Assembly (NCBI RefSeq): GCF_002368095.1
Contig: NZ_AP018231.1
Span: 1-64,000 of the forward strand
DNA: 64,000 nucleotides
Direction: 5' to 3'
Source of the DNA: Calothrix parasitica NIES-267
Lineage (GTDB): Bacteria; Cyanobacteriota; Cyanobacteriia; Cyanobacteriales; Nostocaceae
The notes beneath the pieces were generated by a model. It saw nothing but the letters and a program-made list of their open reading frames with translations, had not been told where the DNA came from and searched no databases. Positions 1 to 5,812 of the stretch are shown in pieces (positions within the stretch are counted from its first letter, which is position 1; every line of letters starts with the position of its first letter). A program made the translations under genes and the position numbers.

Positions 1-1089
1 AAGAAGGGACGGGTGAAGGAGCATCACTTTGCTCATGACGGAGAAACTTGTCGGGAAGTAGCCAATACAAATCGGGAAGCGCCCAATTTACCTTTGTATA
101 ACAGCTTCAATATATCGCTGACAGGTAAAGAGTTAGAAAACTTAAAACAACTTTGGAATAAGTACGGATGTATTGATAAAGGAATTTACGAAAGTGAGAT
201 TAAATCAGTTTTTATAAAAAAAGACCTGCTCAAATATAACGATTACCGTCTTAGAGGTCCTTATGAATTTACAAAGCTGGGTAAAATTCCGGTGGGTGCT
301 TTATCTTTAATGTTGTTTAATCAGGTGCAAGAACCTTTAATTGAAGAGAAATTACAGGAATTAGATAAAAAAGCTAGGGTTGCGTTTTTAAATGAGGAAT
401 CTAATTTTAATGAATTTCTCAGCGATTTACAGATATTTCGAGCCGAATTGAAGAAAATTTTATCTAATACTCTTTACTACCTTCAAGTTGATGTTGGAGA
501 AGAGACATTTTATAAAATTGGGATTACGACTCGTGATGTTATTGAACGAGTAGCGGAAATAAAACAAGATTTACTCAAATACTTTACTACTTGTTCTATA
601 AAAGTATTGCTTCAAAGACCGCATCGGGGAAATGTTGAGAAATATTTTAAGTATAGGTATGCTCCATACAATTACTCCATTGGCAAGCTTACCGAATACT
701 ACAAATTTGAAGACCCGCAAGAAGCTAAAAAAGCGCTGACTGATTTACGGAGAATGAAGAAGAAGATACTCTCAGAAGATGAATCCGATATTTTGGCAGG
801 TAAACCAAGTGTGGTTGAGGAGCTTCTTGAAGAACAGCTGAGGGAAGAACGTCGTTCAATAGCAATTAGTACGGGAATGAAACGTGCTGCACATTGGGGT
901 ACCCATATTGGTCGTCCCGTTGGTTCAGAAACGGATGAGGAATTTTTAGCCAAACCATCATCGCAGAATATAGTAGCTGCATTAAATGAAGGATTATCGT
1001 TGAGGAAAGCAGCACAGAAAGCGGGTGCTTCAGTTAATACCGTGCGGAAGGTAAAAGCTTTGTTATCTAATTTTTCAAGCCGTAAATAA
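1..1089 (+). CDS. CoiA-like/GIY-YIG nuclease with C-terminal resolvase-type HTH, 5'-truncated
   Basis: The frame is open from base 1, beginning KKGRVKEHHFAHDGETC, so the true start lies outside the window; a GTG at 13 is only an internal codon. KEHHFAHDGETC resembles the N-terminal zinc/nuclease region of CoiA-like proteins. Around nt 470-700, LYYLQVD followed by FYKIGIT fits a GIY-YIG (T5orf172/MUG113-like) nuclease core. The last 60 residues (GRPVG, then LRKAAQKAGASVNTVRKVKA) look like the DNA-binding helix-turn-helix of serine recombinases. Role inferred: DNA-binding nuclease of plasmid origin. Its missing N-terminal part seems to lie at 59453-59575. Confidence 0.75.
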   Translation, partial: KKGRVKEHHFAHDGETCREVANTNREAPNLPLYNSFNISLTGKELENLKQLWNKYGCIDKGIYESEIKSVFIKKDLLKYNDYRLRGPYEFTKLGKIPVGALSLMLFNQVQEPLIEEKLQELDKKARVAFLNEESNFNEFLSDLQIFRAELKKILSNTLYYLQVDVGEETFYKIGITTRDVIERVAEIKQDLLKYFTTCSIKVLLQRPHRGNVEKYFKYRYAPYNYSIGKLTEYYKFEDPQEAKKALTDLRRMKKKILSEDESDILAGKPSVVEELLEEQLREERRSIAISTGMKRAAHWGTHIGRPVGSETDEEFLAKPSSQNIVAALNEGLSLRKAAQKAGASVNTVRKVKALLSNFSSRK

Positions 1090-1137
1090 TTTGATGGGGG
1101 AGAAGATTTTACGTTTTTATTACCTGAGAAAATAACT

Positions 1138-1320
1138 TTAAGGATACGAAGATACTGGAATTAACATATATTTTTTCAGTTTACGATAATCTTGTAACCT
1201 ATAACAATTACCGCACATAACCACTTCTGGAAAATAATATTCATCTTCACAACAATATTTTCCACAAACACAGCATCTTCTTTTTTTAGCAGCATTGCTG
1301 TTACTGTAATCAGCCATCAC
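1138..1320 (-). CDS. Small cysteine-rich (zinc-ribbon-like) protein
   Basis: A 60-residue protein with CCVCGKYCC in its first half and CGNC in its second half, a pattern expected for one zinc-binding ribbon. A strong Shine-Dalgarno (GGGGGA) lies about 6 nt before two consecutive ATG codons, which supports real translation. The rest is basic and tyrosine-rich. No family recognised; a small DNA- or RNA-binding regulator is possible but is only inference. It is convergent with the CoiA-like gene and divergent from the DM13 gene. Confidence 0.55.
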   Translation of the reverse strand: MMADYSNSNAAKKRRCCVCGKYCCEDEYYFPEVVMCGNCYRLQDYRKLKKYMLIPVSSYP

Positions 1321-1505
1321 ATCTTCCCCCTATTCTTCTTTCCGCAGTAATTTTTACCTTAATATTGCACCACTAAATGTTTCTCAGTTTTCTCAGATAA
1401 CTCTTACCATCACCTCATTTATCATTCACTACTACCTCAGCTTCATCCCCGATATTAGTAAGTAACGAAGAGAAAACAACAAACCCCAACAAGAGGTAAC
1501 GACAA

Positions 1506-1985
1506 ATGAAACTTAACAAATTAGCTGGATTCGGAATTGCATCAATCTTATTATTCGGTAGCGTCGGACAATTGGCACTCAACGCACAACCAGTACAAGC
1601 ACAGAGAGCAGGACAAAGCGTAAGAGTTGCAGCTAAATCTCAGTCACTGATTGCATCCGGTAGCTTCGTTACCACCGAACAAGACCACCCCACCAACGGT
1701 ACAGCTAAGATTGTTGAGAAAAATGGTAAACGTTATTTAGAATTTAGTAAAGGATTCACCACCGCACGCGGACCAAAAGTTCGAGTTGTTCTACACCGCA
1801 AAAGCACCGTACCCGTTAACTTACAAGAAAAAAATTATGTAACTCTAGCTAACTTACAAAGCTTCGATGGCGCTCAACGTTACGAAATTCCCGCCAACTT
1901 TGATTTAGATGACTTCAAATCTGTAGCAATCTGGTGTGAAGAATTTAACGTTACCTTTGGTTTCGCCAGATTGCAAGGTGCTTAA
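1506..1985 (+). CDS. Secreted DM13-domain protein
   Basis: A 159-residue protein with an N-terminal signal peptide (hydrophobic GIASILLFGSVGQLAL, likely cleaved after VQAQ). The mature part fits the DM13 domain: SGSFVTTEQDHPTNGTAKIVEKNG, RGPKVRVVLHRKS, and a conserved late cysteine in SVAIWCEEFNVTFGFA. DM13 domains are thought to take part in redox or electron transfer outside the membrane; that role is family knowledge. AAGAGGT lies 8-9 nt before the ATG. A terminator-like hairpin follows at 2118. It is monocistronic. Confidence 0.85.
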   Translation: MKLNKLAGFGIASILLFGSVGQLALNAQPVQAQRAGQSVRVAAKSQSLIASGSFVTTEQDHPTNGTAKIVEKNGKRYLEFSKGFTTARGPKVRVVLHRKSTVPVNLQEKNYVTLANLQSFDGAQRYEIPANFDLDDFKSVAIWCEEFNVTFGFARLQGA

Positions 1986-2117
1986 CAGTTAACAGTTGTC
2001 AGTTAATAGTTATTCGCGCCTGACAACTTTCTACTTCACCGATTTAAAACTCACTTTTATATTTAAGATTTATCAATATTATCTTATCGCTCGCTTAACC
2101 ATACACACCATTTCATC

Positions 2118-2154
2118 AGCAACCCTGGACAAAGCCAGGTGTTGCTGTTTTTTT
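2118..2154 (+). terminator. Rho-independent terminator after DM13 gene
   Basis: AGCAACCCTGG pairs imperfectly with CCAGGTGTTGCT around an ACAAAG loop and is followed by seven T on the plus strand. No T-run is present on the minus strand, so it serves the DM13 gene and not the tRNA array. Confidence 0.75.
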
Positions 2155-2216
2155 AATAGCTATTTCTTCTTAAGGCAACAGCATTGAAACTCCGAATCGT
2201 AATTATTGTATAGACA

Positions 2217-2290
2217 ATCCACCAGGGAGGTACTGCCCCTCCTGTATCTGTGTTATCAGCACAGCGCTTCACTTTTCAGCTTCTGGTGGA
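2217..2290 (-). tRNA. tRNA-Ile(GAT)-like, degenerate T-loop
   Basis: Last member of the array. A 7-bp acceptor (TCCACCA/TGGTGGA) and the anticodon arm CTGTG-CTGATAA-CACAG give anticodon GAT (Ile). The T-stem pairs but its loop is CAGTACC instead of TTCRANY, and the D-arm is weak, so it may be a pseudo-tRNA. Confidence 0.5.
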
Positions 2291-2293
2291 AAA

Positions 2294-2377
2294 CGGAAGC
2301 TAAGAGAATCGAACTCTTGACGGTTTTACCCGCAGCCGCTTTCAAGGCGGTGTCCTCGTCCATGCCGGACAGCTTCC
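2294..2377 (-). tRNA. tRNA-Ser(TGA)
   Basis: Acceptor GGAAGCT/AGCTTCC, discriminator G, anticodon loop CTTGAAA (TGA), long class II variable arm and T-arm AAGAG-TTCGATT-CTCTT. A well-formed tRNA-Ser without encoded CCA. Confidence 0.9.
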
Positions 2378-2383
2378 ATAAAC

Positions 2384-2460
2384 GGGTGTCAGAGGAGACT
2401 TGAACTCCCTAATTACTTGTTCCACAGACAAGCGTCTCGACCACTTTGACTTCTGACACC
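2384..2460 (-). tRNA. tRNA-His(GTG)
   Basis: Acceptor GGTGTCA/TGACACC and anticodon arm CTTGT-CTGTGGA-ACAAG (GTG). The discriminator is C73 as usual for His. The base at position -1 is T, so the usual genomically encoded G-1 seems to be absent, which could hurt histidylation. Confidence 0.8.
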
Positions 2461-2464
2461 ACAG

Positions 2465-2538
2465 TGGAGTCAAGGGGACTTGAACCCCTAACCTTCCGCG
2501 TGCAAGGCGGATGCTCTAGCCAATTGAGCTATGACCCC
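2465..2538 (-). tRNA. tRNA-Ala(TGC)
   Basis: Acceptor GGGGTCA/TGACTCC with one G-T pair, discriminator A, anticodon loop CTTGCAC (TGC), T-arm AGGGG-TTCAAGT-CCCCT. Well-formed. Confidence 0.93.
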
Positions 2539-2544
2539 ATATAG

Positions 2545-2617
2545 CAGGAGTGGTAGGACTTGAACCCACATGAAACCGTTTAGAAGACGGTTGCCTCATC
2601 CATTAGGCTACACTCCC
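2545..2617 (-). tRNA. tRNA-Arg(TCT)
   Basis: Acceptor GGGAGTG/CACTCCT, anticodon arm ACCGT-CTTCTAA-ACGGT (TCT), T-loop TTCAAGT. Well-formed. Confidence 0.92.
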
Positions 2618-2625
2618 ATAATTTG

Positions 2626-2700
2626 GTAGTCCCGACAGGAATCGAACCTGTGACATCCTGCTTGTAAGGAAGGCACTCTACCAACTGAGCTACGGGACTA
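2626..2700 (-). tRNA. tRNA-Val(TAC)
   Basis: Acceptor TAGTCCC/GGGACTA, anticodon loop CTTACAA (TAC), T-arm ACAGG-TTCGATT-CCTGT. The anticodon stem has one T-C mismatch and the discriminator is C rather than the usual A. Confidence 0.87.
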
Positions 2701-2704
2701 TCAA

Positions 2705-2775
2705 AGCGATTGACGAGATTTGAACTCGTACCGAGAGGTTGGAAGCCTCATATGCTGCCGTTACACCACAATCGC
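2705..2775 (-). tRNA. tRNA-Gly(TCC)
   Basis: Acceptor GCGATTG/CAATCGC, anticodon arm TGAGG-CTTCCAA-CCTCT (TCC), T-arm ACGAG-TTCAAAT-CTCGT. Well-formed. Confidence 0.92.
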
Positions 2776-2780
2776 ATTGA

Positions 2781-2852
2781 AGCTGGTGACAGGAATCGAA
2801 CCTGCAACCTACTGATTACAAATCAGTTGCTCTGCCGTTGAGCCACACCAGC
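2781..2852 (-). tRNA. tRNA-Thr(TGT)
   Basis: Acceptor GCTGGTG/CACCAGC, anticodon arm ACTGA-TTTGTAA-TCAGT (TGT), T-arm GCAGG-TTCGATT-CCTGT. Well-formed. The spacer to the next gene holds a small hairpin (GGTGA/TCACC, 2866-2883). Confidence 0.93.
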
Positions 2853-2886
2853 ACTTTTAAACACGGTGATAAAAATGTCACCGCAA

Positions 2887-2960
2887 TACCCCTGACTGGA
2901 TTTGAACCAGCAACTTCCAAATTTTAAGTTTGGCACCTCTTCCAATTGGGTTACAGGGGC
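2887..2960 (-). tRNA. tRNA with Leu anticodon TAA, short variable arm
   Basis: Acceptor GCCCCTG/CAGGGGT, anticodon arm CCAAA-CTTAAAA-TTTGG (TAA), T-loop TTCAAAT. Only 5 nt (AAGTT) separate the anticodon and T stems, so it lacks the long variable arm of bacterial tRNA-Leu. It has no group I intron, unlike the chromosomal trnL-UAA of many cyanobacteria. Confidence 0.85.
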
Positions 2961-2968
2961 TTGATTTG

Positions 2969-3067
2969 ATGGGCGCTACAGGGGTCGTTCGCGCAGCGTC
3001 TCCGAAGGAGATACCTGTGTCAACCGCTCTTAAGAGTCAGGAGCATAACCGTTCTGCCAAACGCCCA
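2969..3067 (-). tRNA. tRNA-Lys(CTT)-like with T-loop insertion, degenerate
   Basis: Acceptor TGGGCGT pairs with GCGCCCA. The anticodon loop CTCTTAA would read CTT (Lys), but the 3' side of the anticodon stem (GAGCG) does not pair, so identity is tentative. The T-stem ACAGG/CCTGT encloses a loop enlarged by the repeat at 2988-3012. Likely non-functional unless the insert is tolerated. Confidence 0.5.
2988..3012 (-). repeat. T-loop hairpin repeat, copy A (tRNA-Lys)
   Basis: 25 nt. In tRNA sense: TCTCC-TTC-GGAGA hairpin followed by CGCTGCGCGAA, placed just before the CGACC part of the T-loop. Confidence 0.85.
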
Positions 3068-3070
3068 CAA

Positions 3071-3146
3071 GTCCGAGTGGCAGGACTTGAACCTGCGACC
3101 CTCTGCTCCCAAAACAGATGCGCTACCAAACTGCGCTACACCCGGA
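3071..3146 (-). tRNA. tRNA-Pro(TGG)
   Basis: Acceptor TCCGGGT/ACTCGGA, anticodon arm TCTGT-TTTGGGA-GCAGA (TGG), T-arm GCAGG-TTCAAGT-CCTGC. Well-formed; discriminator C is unusual for Pro. Confidence 0.9.
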
Positions 3147-3152
3147 TAATAC

Positions 3153-3250
3153 TGCTGGTGGGAGTCGTTCGCGTTAGCGTCTCCCGAAGGGAGAACCCCA
3201 CAACGTCTGGTTTCTAAGACCAGCGCCTCTTCCAGTTGGGCTACAGCAGC
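3153..3250 (-). tRNA. tRNA with Leu anticodon TAG, short variable arm, T-loop insertion
   Basis: Acceptor GCTGCTG/CACCAGC has one C-C mismatch. Anticodon arm CTGGT-CTTAGAA-ACCAG (TAG). The variable region is only 5 nt (ACGTT), so it is class I in shape. T-stem GTGGG/CCCAC encloses a loop enlarged by the repeat at 3168-3194. Confidence 0.72.
3168..3194 (-). repeat. T-loop hairpin repeat, copy B (tRNA-Leu TAG)
   Basis: 27 nt, 6-bp hairpin TCTCCC-TTC-GGGAGA then CGCTAACGCGAA, ending before the CGACT half of the T-loop. Confidence 0.85.
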
Positions 3251-3257
3251 ACACTGA

Positions 3258-3332
3258 TACTCCCGGTGGGAGTTGAACCCACACATAAACTGTTTTTGAG
3301 ACAGTCGCCTCTTCCAATTGGGCTACAGGAGT
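3258..3332 (-). tRNA. tRNA with Leu anticodon CAA, short variable arm
   Basis: Acceptor ACTCCTG/CGGGAGT, anticodon arm ACTGT-CTCAAAA-ACAGT (CAA), T-arm GTGGG-TTCAACT-CCCAC. The variable region is 6 nt (TTATGT): again no long arm despite a leucine anticodon. It shares the D-loop CCAATTGGAAGAGG with the TAA member (the TAG member has CCAACTGGAAGAGG). Confidence 0.87.
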
Positions 3333-3337
3333 ATAGG

Positions 3338-3435
3338 CTGGGAAGGAGGGAATCGTTAGCGAAGCGTCTCCGAAGGAGATACCCCCAAACTTCGCATTCA
3401 AAGTGCGACGGCTTTGCCTATTTGCCTACTTCCTG
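3338..3435 (-). tRNA. tRNA-Gln(TTG) with T-loop insertion
   Basis: Anticodon arm TCGCA-CTTTGAA-TGCGA (TTG) and discriminator G as expected for Gln. The acceptor CAGGAAG/CTTCCCA has two mismatched end pairs. T-stem GGGGG/CCCTC encloses a loop enlarged by the repeat at 3356-3380. Confidence 0.68.
3356..3380 (-). repeat. T-loop hairpin repeat, copy C (tRNA-Gln)
   Basis: 25 nt, TCTCC-TTC-GGAGA hairpin followed by CGCTTCGCTAA; T-loop resumes as CGATT. Confidence 0.85.
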
Positions 3436-3440
3436 CGGAA

Positions 3441-3513
3441 CTGCCCCAGTAGGAATCGAACCTACAACCTCGCGGTTAACAGCCGCTCGCTCTGCCAATT
3501 GAGCTATAGGGCA
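3441..3513 (-). tRNA. tRNA-Asn(GTT)
   Basis: Acceptor TGCCCTA/TGGGGCA, anticodon loop CTGTTAA (GTT), T-arm GTAGG-TTCGATT-CCTAC, discriminator G. Well-formed. Confidence 0.92.
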
Positions 3514-3520
3514 ATGAAAG

Positions 3521-3594
3521 CCCCCTAGGTCAGAATCGAACTGACGACCTCCTGTTCTTCAGACAGGCGCTACTACCAACTGAGCTACCAGGGG
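3521..3594 (-). tRNA. tRNA-Phe(GAA)
   Basis: Acceptor CCCCTGG/CTAGGGG, anticodon arm CCTGT-CTGAAGA-ACAGG (GAA), T-arm GTCAG-TTCGATT-CTGAC. Discriminator is G where A is usual. Confidence 0.9.
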
Positions 3595-3599
3595 ATAGG

Positions 3600-3673
3600 C
3601 GAGAACGGAAGGACTTGAACCTTCACTCTTCAGATTCGTAGTCTGAGATGTTATCCAGTTACACCACGTTCTC
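3600..3673 (-). tRNA. tRNA-Arg(ACG)
   Basis: Acceptor GAGAACG/CGTTCTC, anticodon arm TCAGA-CTACGAA-TCTGA (ACG), T-arm GAAGG-TTCAAGT-CCTTC. Well-formed; A34 would need TadA editing. Confidence 0.92.
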
Positions 3674-3676
3674 AGG

Positions 3677-3761
3677 CGGAGAGAGAGGGAGTTGAACCCA
3701 CAGTGAAATTACATCCACGACTGTTTAGCAAACAGCTTGCTCTGCCAATAGCGACCTCTCC
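3677..3761 (-). tRNA. tRNA-Ser(GCT)
   Basis: Acceptor GGAGAGG/TCTCTCC, anticodon arm GCTGT-TTGCTAA-ACAGT (GCT), long variable arm, T-loop TTCAACT. One T-T mismatch in the T-stem and a short D-arm. Confidence 0.86.
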
Positions 3762-3765
3762 ATAA

Positions 3766-3874
3766 TGGGCTGGGTAGGATTTGTTAGCGCAGCGTGTCCG
3801 AAGGACATACCTACGGGGCACAGAGGCATCCGTTTTACAGACGGCTTCCTTCAACCAGACTTGGATACCAACCC
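3766..3874 (-). tRNA. tRNA-Tyr(GTA) with T-loop insertion
   Basis: Acceptor GGGTTGG/CCAGCCC, discriminator A, anticodon loop CTGTAAA (GTA), and a long class II variable arm as expected for bacterial tRNA-Tyr. T-stem GTAGG/CCTAC encloses a loop enlarged by the repeat at 3784-3808. Confidence 0.75.
3784..3808 (-). repeat. T-loop hairpin repeat, copy D (tRNA-Tyr)
   Basis: 25 nt. Its hairpin is TGTCC-TTC-GGACA: both stem sides changed relative to the other copies, a compensatory substitution. Confidence 0.85.
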
Positions 3875-3880
3875 ATAAGG

Positions 3881-3954
3881 CAGTGCCGACGGGGCTTGAA
3901 CCCGCAATCTCCTGCTTGAAAGACAGACGGCTTAACCAATTTGCCTACGGCACC
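3881..3954 (-). tRNA. tRNA-Glu(TTC)
   Basis: Acceptor GGTGCCG/CGGCACT, anticodon loop CTTTCAA (TTC), T-loop TTCAAGC, discriminator G. Anticodon stem has two G-T pairs. Confidence 0.9.
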
Positions 3955-3958
3955 ATAA

Positions 3959-4029
3959 CGCAGAGACTAGGATTTGAACCCAGAACAACAGTTTTGGAGA
4001 CTGTGGTGTTGCCATTACACCATCTCTGC
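3959..4029 (-). tRNA. tRNA-Trp(CCA)
   Basis: Acceptor GCAGAGA/TCTCTGC, anticodon arm ACAGT-CTCCAAA-ACTGT (CCA), T-loop TTCAAAT, discriminator G as expected for Trp. Well-formed. Confidence 0.93.
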
Positions 4030-4034
4030 ATTAG

Positions 4035-4107
4035 TGGCAGTGGCGGGATTTGAACCCGCATATCCTCGGTTATGAGCCGAGTACCTTAACCATTAGGTGA
4101 CACTGCG
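4035..4107 (-). tRNA. tRNA with CAT anticodon (Met or Ile2)
   Basis: Anticodon arm CTCGG-CTCATAA-CCGAG, T-arm GCGGG-TTCAAAT-CCCGC. With 5' end C, position 1 faces C72 and does not pair, and the discriminator is A; this is reminiscent of initiators, but the anticodon stem lacks the initiator GGG/CCC. Met versus lysidine-type Ile2 cannot be settled by eye. Confidence 0.85.
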
Positions 4108-4115
4108 ATGATTGA

Positions 4116-4212
4116 AGTCCAGGGTGAGATTTGTTAGCGAAGCGTCTCCCGGAGGGAGATACTCACACAGTCGGTTTTGCAGACCGACACCCTACCATTA
4201 GGCGACCTGGAC
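4116..4212 (-). tRNA. tRNA-Cys(GCA) with T-loop insertion
   Basis: Acceptor GTCCAGG/CCTGGAC, discriminator T (typical of Cys), anticodon arm TCGGT-CTGCAAA-ACCGA (GCA). T-stem GTGAG/CTCAC encloses a loop enlarged by the repeat at 4134-4160. All other parts look intact. Confidence 0.78.
4134..4160 (-). repeat. T-loop hairpin repeat, copy E (tRNA-Cys)
   Basis: 27 nt, 6-bp hairpin TCTCCC-TCC-GGGAGA followed by CGCTTCGCTAA; the T-loop resumes as CAAAT. Confidence 0.85.
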
Positions 4213-4221
4213 GCAATTAGA

Positions 4222-4265
4222 AGCCTTGAAGAAATAGAGCGACTTTACTAGTCGTTCACAAGGCT
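4222..4265 (-). other. tRNA-like stem between tRNA-Cys and tRNA-Asp
   Basis: AGCCTTG pairs with CAAGGCT over 7 bp like an acceptor stem and encloses a hairpin CGACT-AGTAA-AGTCG, with no D- or T-arm. It may be a tRNA relic or a processing structure. Confidence 0.4.
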
Positions 4266-4268
4266 ACA

Positions 4269-4343
4269 CGGGAATGATGGGATTTGAACCCACGACTTCC
4301 TGTTCGACAGACAGGCACTCTAAACCAACTGAGTTACATTCCC
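4269..4343 (-). tRNA. tRNA-Asp(GTC), first gene of the array
   Basis: Acceptor GGGAATG/CATTCCC, discriminator G, anticodon arm CCTGT-CTGTCGA-ACAGG (GTC), T-arm GTGGG-TTCAAAT-CCCAT. Promoter-proximal. CCA is not encoded. Confidence 0.93.
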
Positions 4344-4423
4344 TTGAGGTGGCAATTTGATTGTCATGGTTCGGATGAGTTAATACCAGCTTTTTTGTAG
4401 TATCTGTATTACTCTGTATCAAC

Positions 4424-4452
4424 ATACTACACAATATACTACATAGTGTCAA
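4424..4452 (-). promoter_or_regulatory. Promoter of the tRNA array
   Basis: On the minus strand TTGACA (4447-4452) is followed after 17 nt by TAGTAT (4424-4429), close to the sigma70 consensus, placing a start site near 4417, about 75 nt before tRNA-Asp. ATACTAC/TACTACA words recur at 4424, 4435 and 4458, with an inverted TGTAGTA at 4396, and could be operator sites. Confidence 0.65.
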
Positions 4453-4531
4453 TACCGTACTACAAGTTTTTGAAATAAATATTGTGCAACTGTTACTGGT
4501 TTGCTCTCTTATTGCTTTGTATTAGGGCTGT

Positions 4532-4743
4532 TTAAGCGTCTAAACACAAAGAAGAATACTTTAAATCTAAGTCCCTATCAGGTAGAATAGTTGTAATATT
4601 TCTTCTGTTGAGTGCTGGAACCGCATATCTTTGAGAAAATTGCTGTTCTTTGCTTACTGCTGGTTGCGGCTCCCAAAGCATTGTCGTTCCCAGCATTGGA
4701 AATCTAGCCCGAACAAATTTAATTTTGTAATCAGTTTGTAACA
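4532..4743 (-). CDS. Hypothetical 70-residue protein
   Basis: Open frame starting with ATG at 4743 (MLQTDYKIKFVRARFPMLG) and ending at 4532. No Shine-Dalgarno or family recognised. It lies upstream of the tRNA array on the same strand. It could be chance or the end of a decayed gene. Confidence 0.3.
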
Positions 4744-4893
4744 TCAATGCCAATATTAACCACAGACGCGATTACCACTTATAAGCATTGCAAGCAATAA
4801 TTAAAAAATGCATTTATGAGCGGCTTTTATTAAATATGGCTAACCTATCCCAGCAATCTAGAAGTCGGATATTGCCGCATTCCAAAGTAAAAC

Positions 4894-5060
4894 CAGAAGA
4901 TATCAGTCGCCGCAAGCATCAACGCTCGGAAATTGGAAACCGTTGCCGAACGCTACCAAAACCACGGGTGTGACTTTTATGTTGCTCTTACTACCATTTC
5001 TCCTACTTGGTTGGACGAGAGTATGAAATGGCAAGGGAAATCATGCAAAAACGGTTAAAT
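4894..5060 (+). pseudogene. Short coding relic
   Basis: A 55-codon stretch reading NQKISVAASINARKLETVAE..., ending at TAA 5058-5060, has coding-like composition but follows directly on a stop and has no start codon. It looks like the end of a lost gene. Identity unknown. Confidence 0.3.
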
Positions 5061-5077
5061 AGTTAAATATCAAATCA

Positions 5078-5704
5078 TCAAGCCAAATCAAAAATCTGCT
5101 GCGCGGACAAGTTAAACTCAGGGAAAGTCGGAGAAACAACGGTCATATCTCCCGTAAATGGAGTCATCTGATATTCTCCGTCAACCAAGTTACAAACAAA
5201 AATGGTGGGTTGTTTGGGGTTGCCAATAAACTTTCTCGCCCCCAACGCTGCGTAATCAAGAATCCAATATTCCTCAATACCCATTTCTTCATAATCCCGA
5301 AGCTTATTGTAATAATCGTCACGCCAATTAGTTGAAACAACCTCAACGATTAATTTTACAGAATCAGGATTTTGAATAATAGATTCGCTTTCCCACCGGG
5401 GTTCCGCACCAAGAACTTTTTTGTTCAAAACGATAATATCTGGCTCATAACCCGATTTTTCGTATTTGGGTTTTACTATAGATTCTCTGGGAATAGTCCA
5501 GATGCCACCAAAACCCATCTGCCTAATAATTATCAATAATTGCTCGATAAGGGAACCAGTTAAATTTGAATGCTTTCCCTTTGGCTTGGGCATTTCAATA
5601 ATTACTCCATCATGCAGTTCGTACCGGACTTCGGAATTTTCGGGATACCAGCTTATAAATTCATCAAAGCTGTATAGTTTGGGTTCGGCTTGGGCTTGAC
5701 TCAT
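5078..5704 (-). CDS. Uma2 family endonuclease-like protein
   Basis: 208 residues with the Uma2/DUF820 PD-(D/E)XK pattern: VRYELHDGVIIEMP, GYEPDIIVLN, then VKLIVEVVSTNW and NKLRDYEEMGIEEYWILD. These proteins are greatly expanded in cyanobacteria; their substrates are mostly unknown. ATG at 5704 follows a weak GGAGTTATG-type site. A second family member lies at 16412-17023. Confidence 0.88.
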   Translation of the reverse strand: MSQAQAEPKLYSFDEFISWYPENSEVRYELHDGVIIEMPKPKGKHSNLTGSLIEQLLIIIRQMGFGGIWTIPRESIVKPKYEKSGYEPDIIVLNKKVLGAEPRWESESIIQNPDSVKLIVEVVSTNWRDDYYNKLRDYEEMGIEEYWILDYAALGARKFIGNPKQPTIFVCNLVDGEYQMTPFTGDMTVVSPTFPEFNLSAQQIFDLA

Positions 5705-5812
5705 AACTCCGGTGTTGGATTATTTTGAGCGTTTTCTATAAGTTATCAAATCAAATCATCAAGCATCCTGGTTAATTCGCTTAGAACCAGGAAAATCAAT
5801 AAATTCCGAACT

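Noticed and set aside
2118-2154. Terminator for the tRNA array
   Set aside because: The T-run is only on the plus strand; on the minus strand no T-tract follows the hairpin.
2887-2960. Group I intron in the TAA-anticodon tRNA
   Set aside because: The anticodon arm is continuous and the gene is 74 nt, so there is no intron.
2930-4053. Several plus- and minus-strand open frames across the tRNA array
   Set aside because: They are shadows of tRNA genes; every base is explained by tRNA cloverleafs and the translated sequences share only tRNA-derived words.
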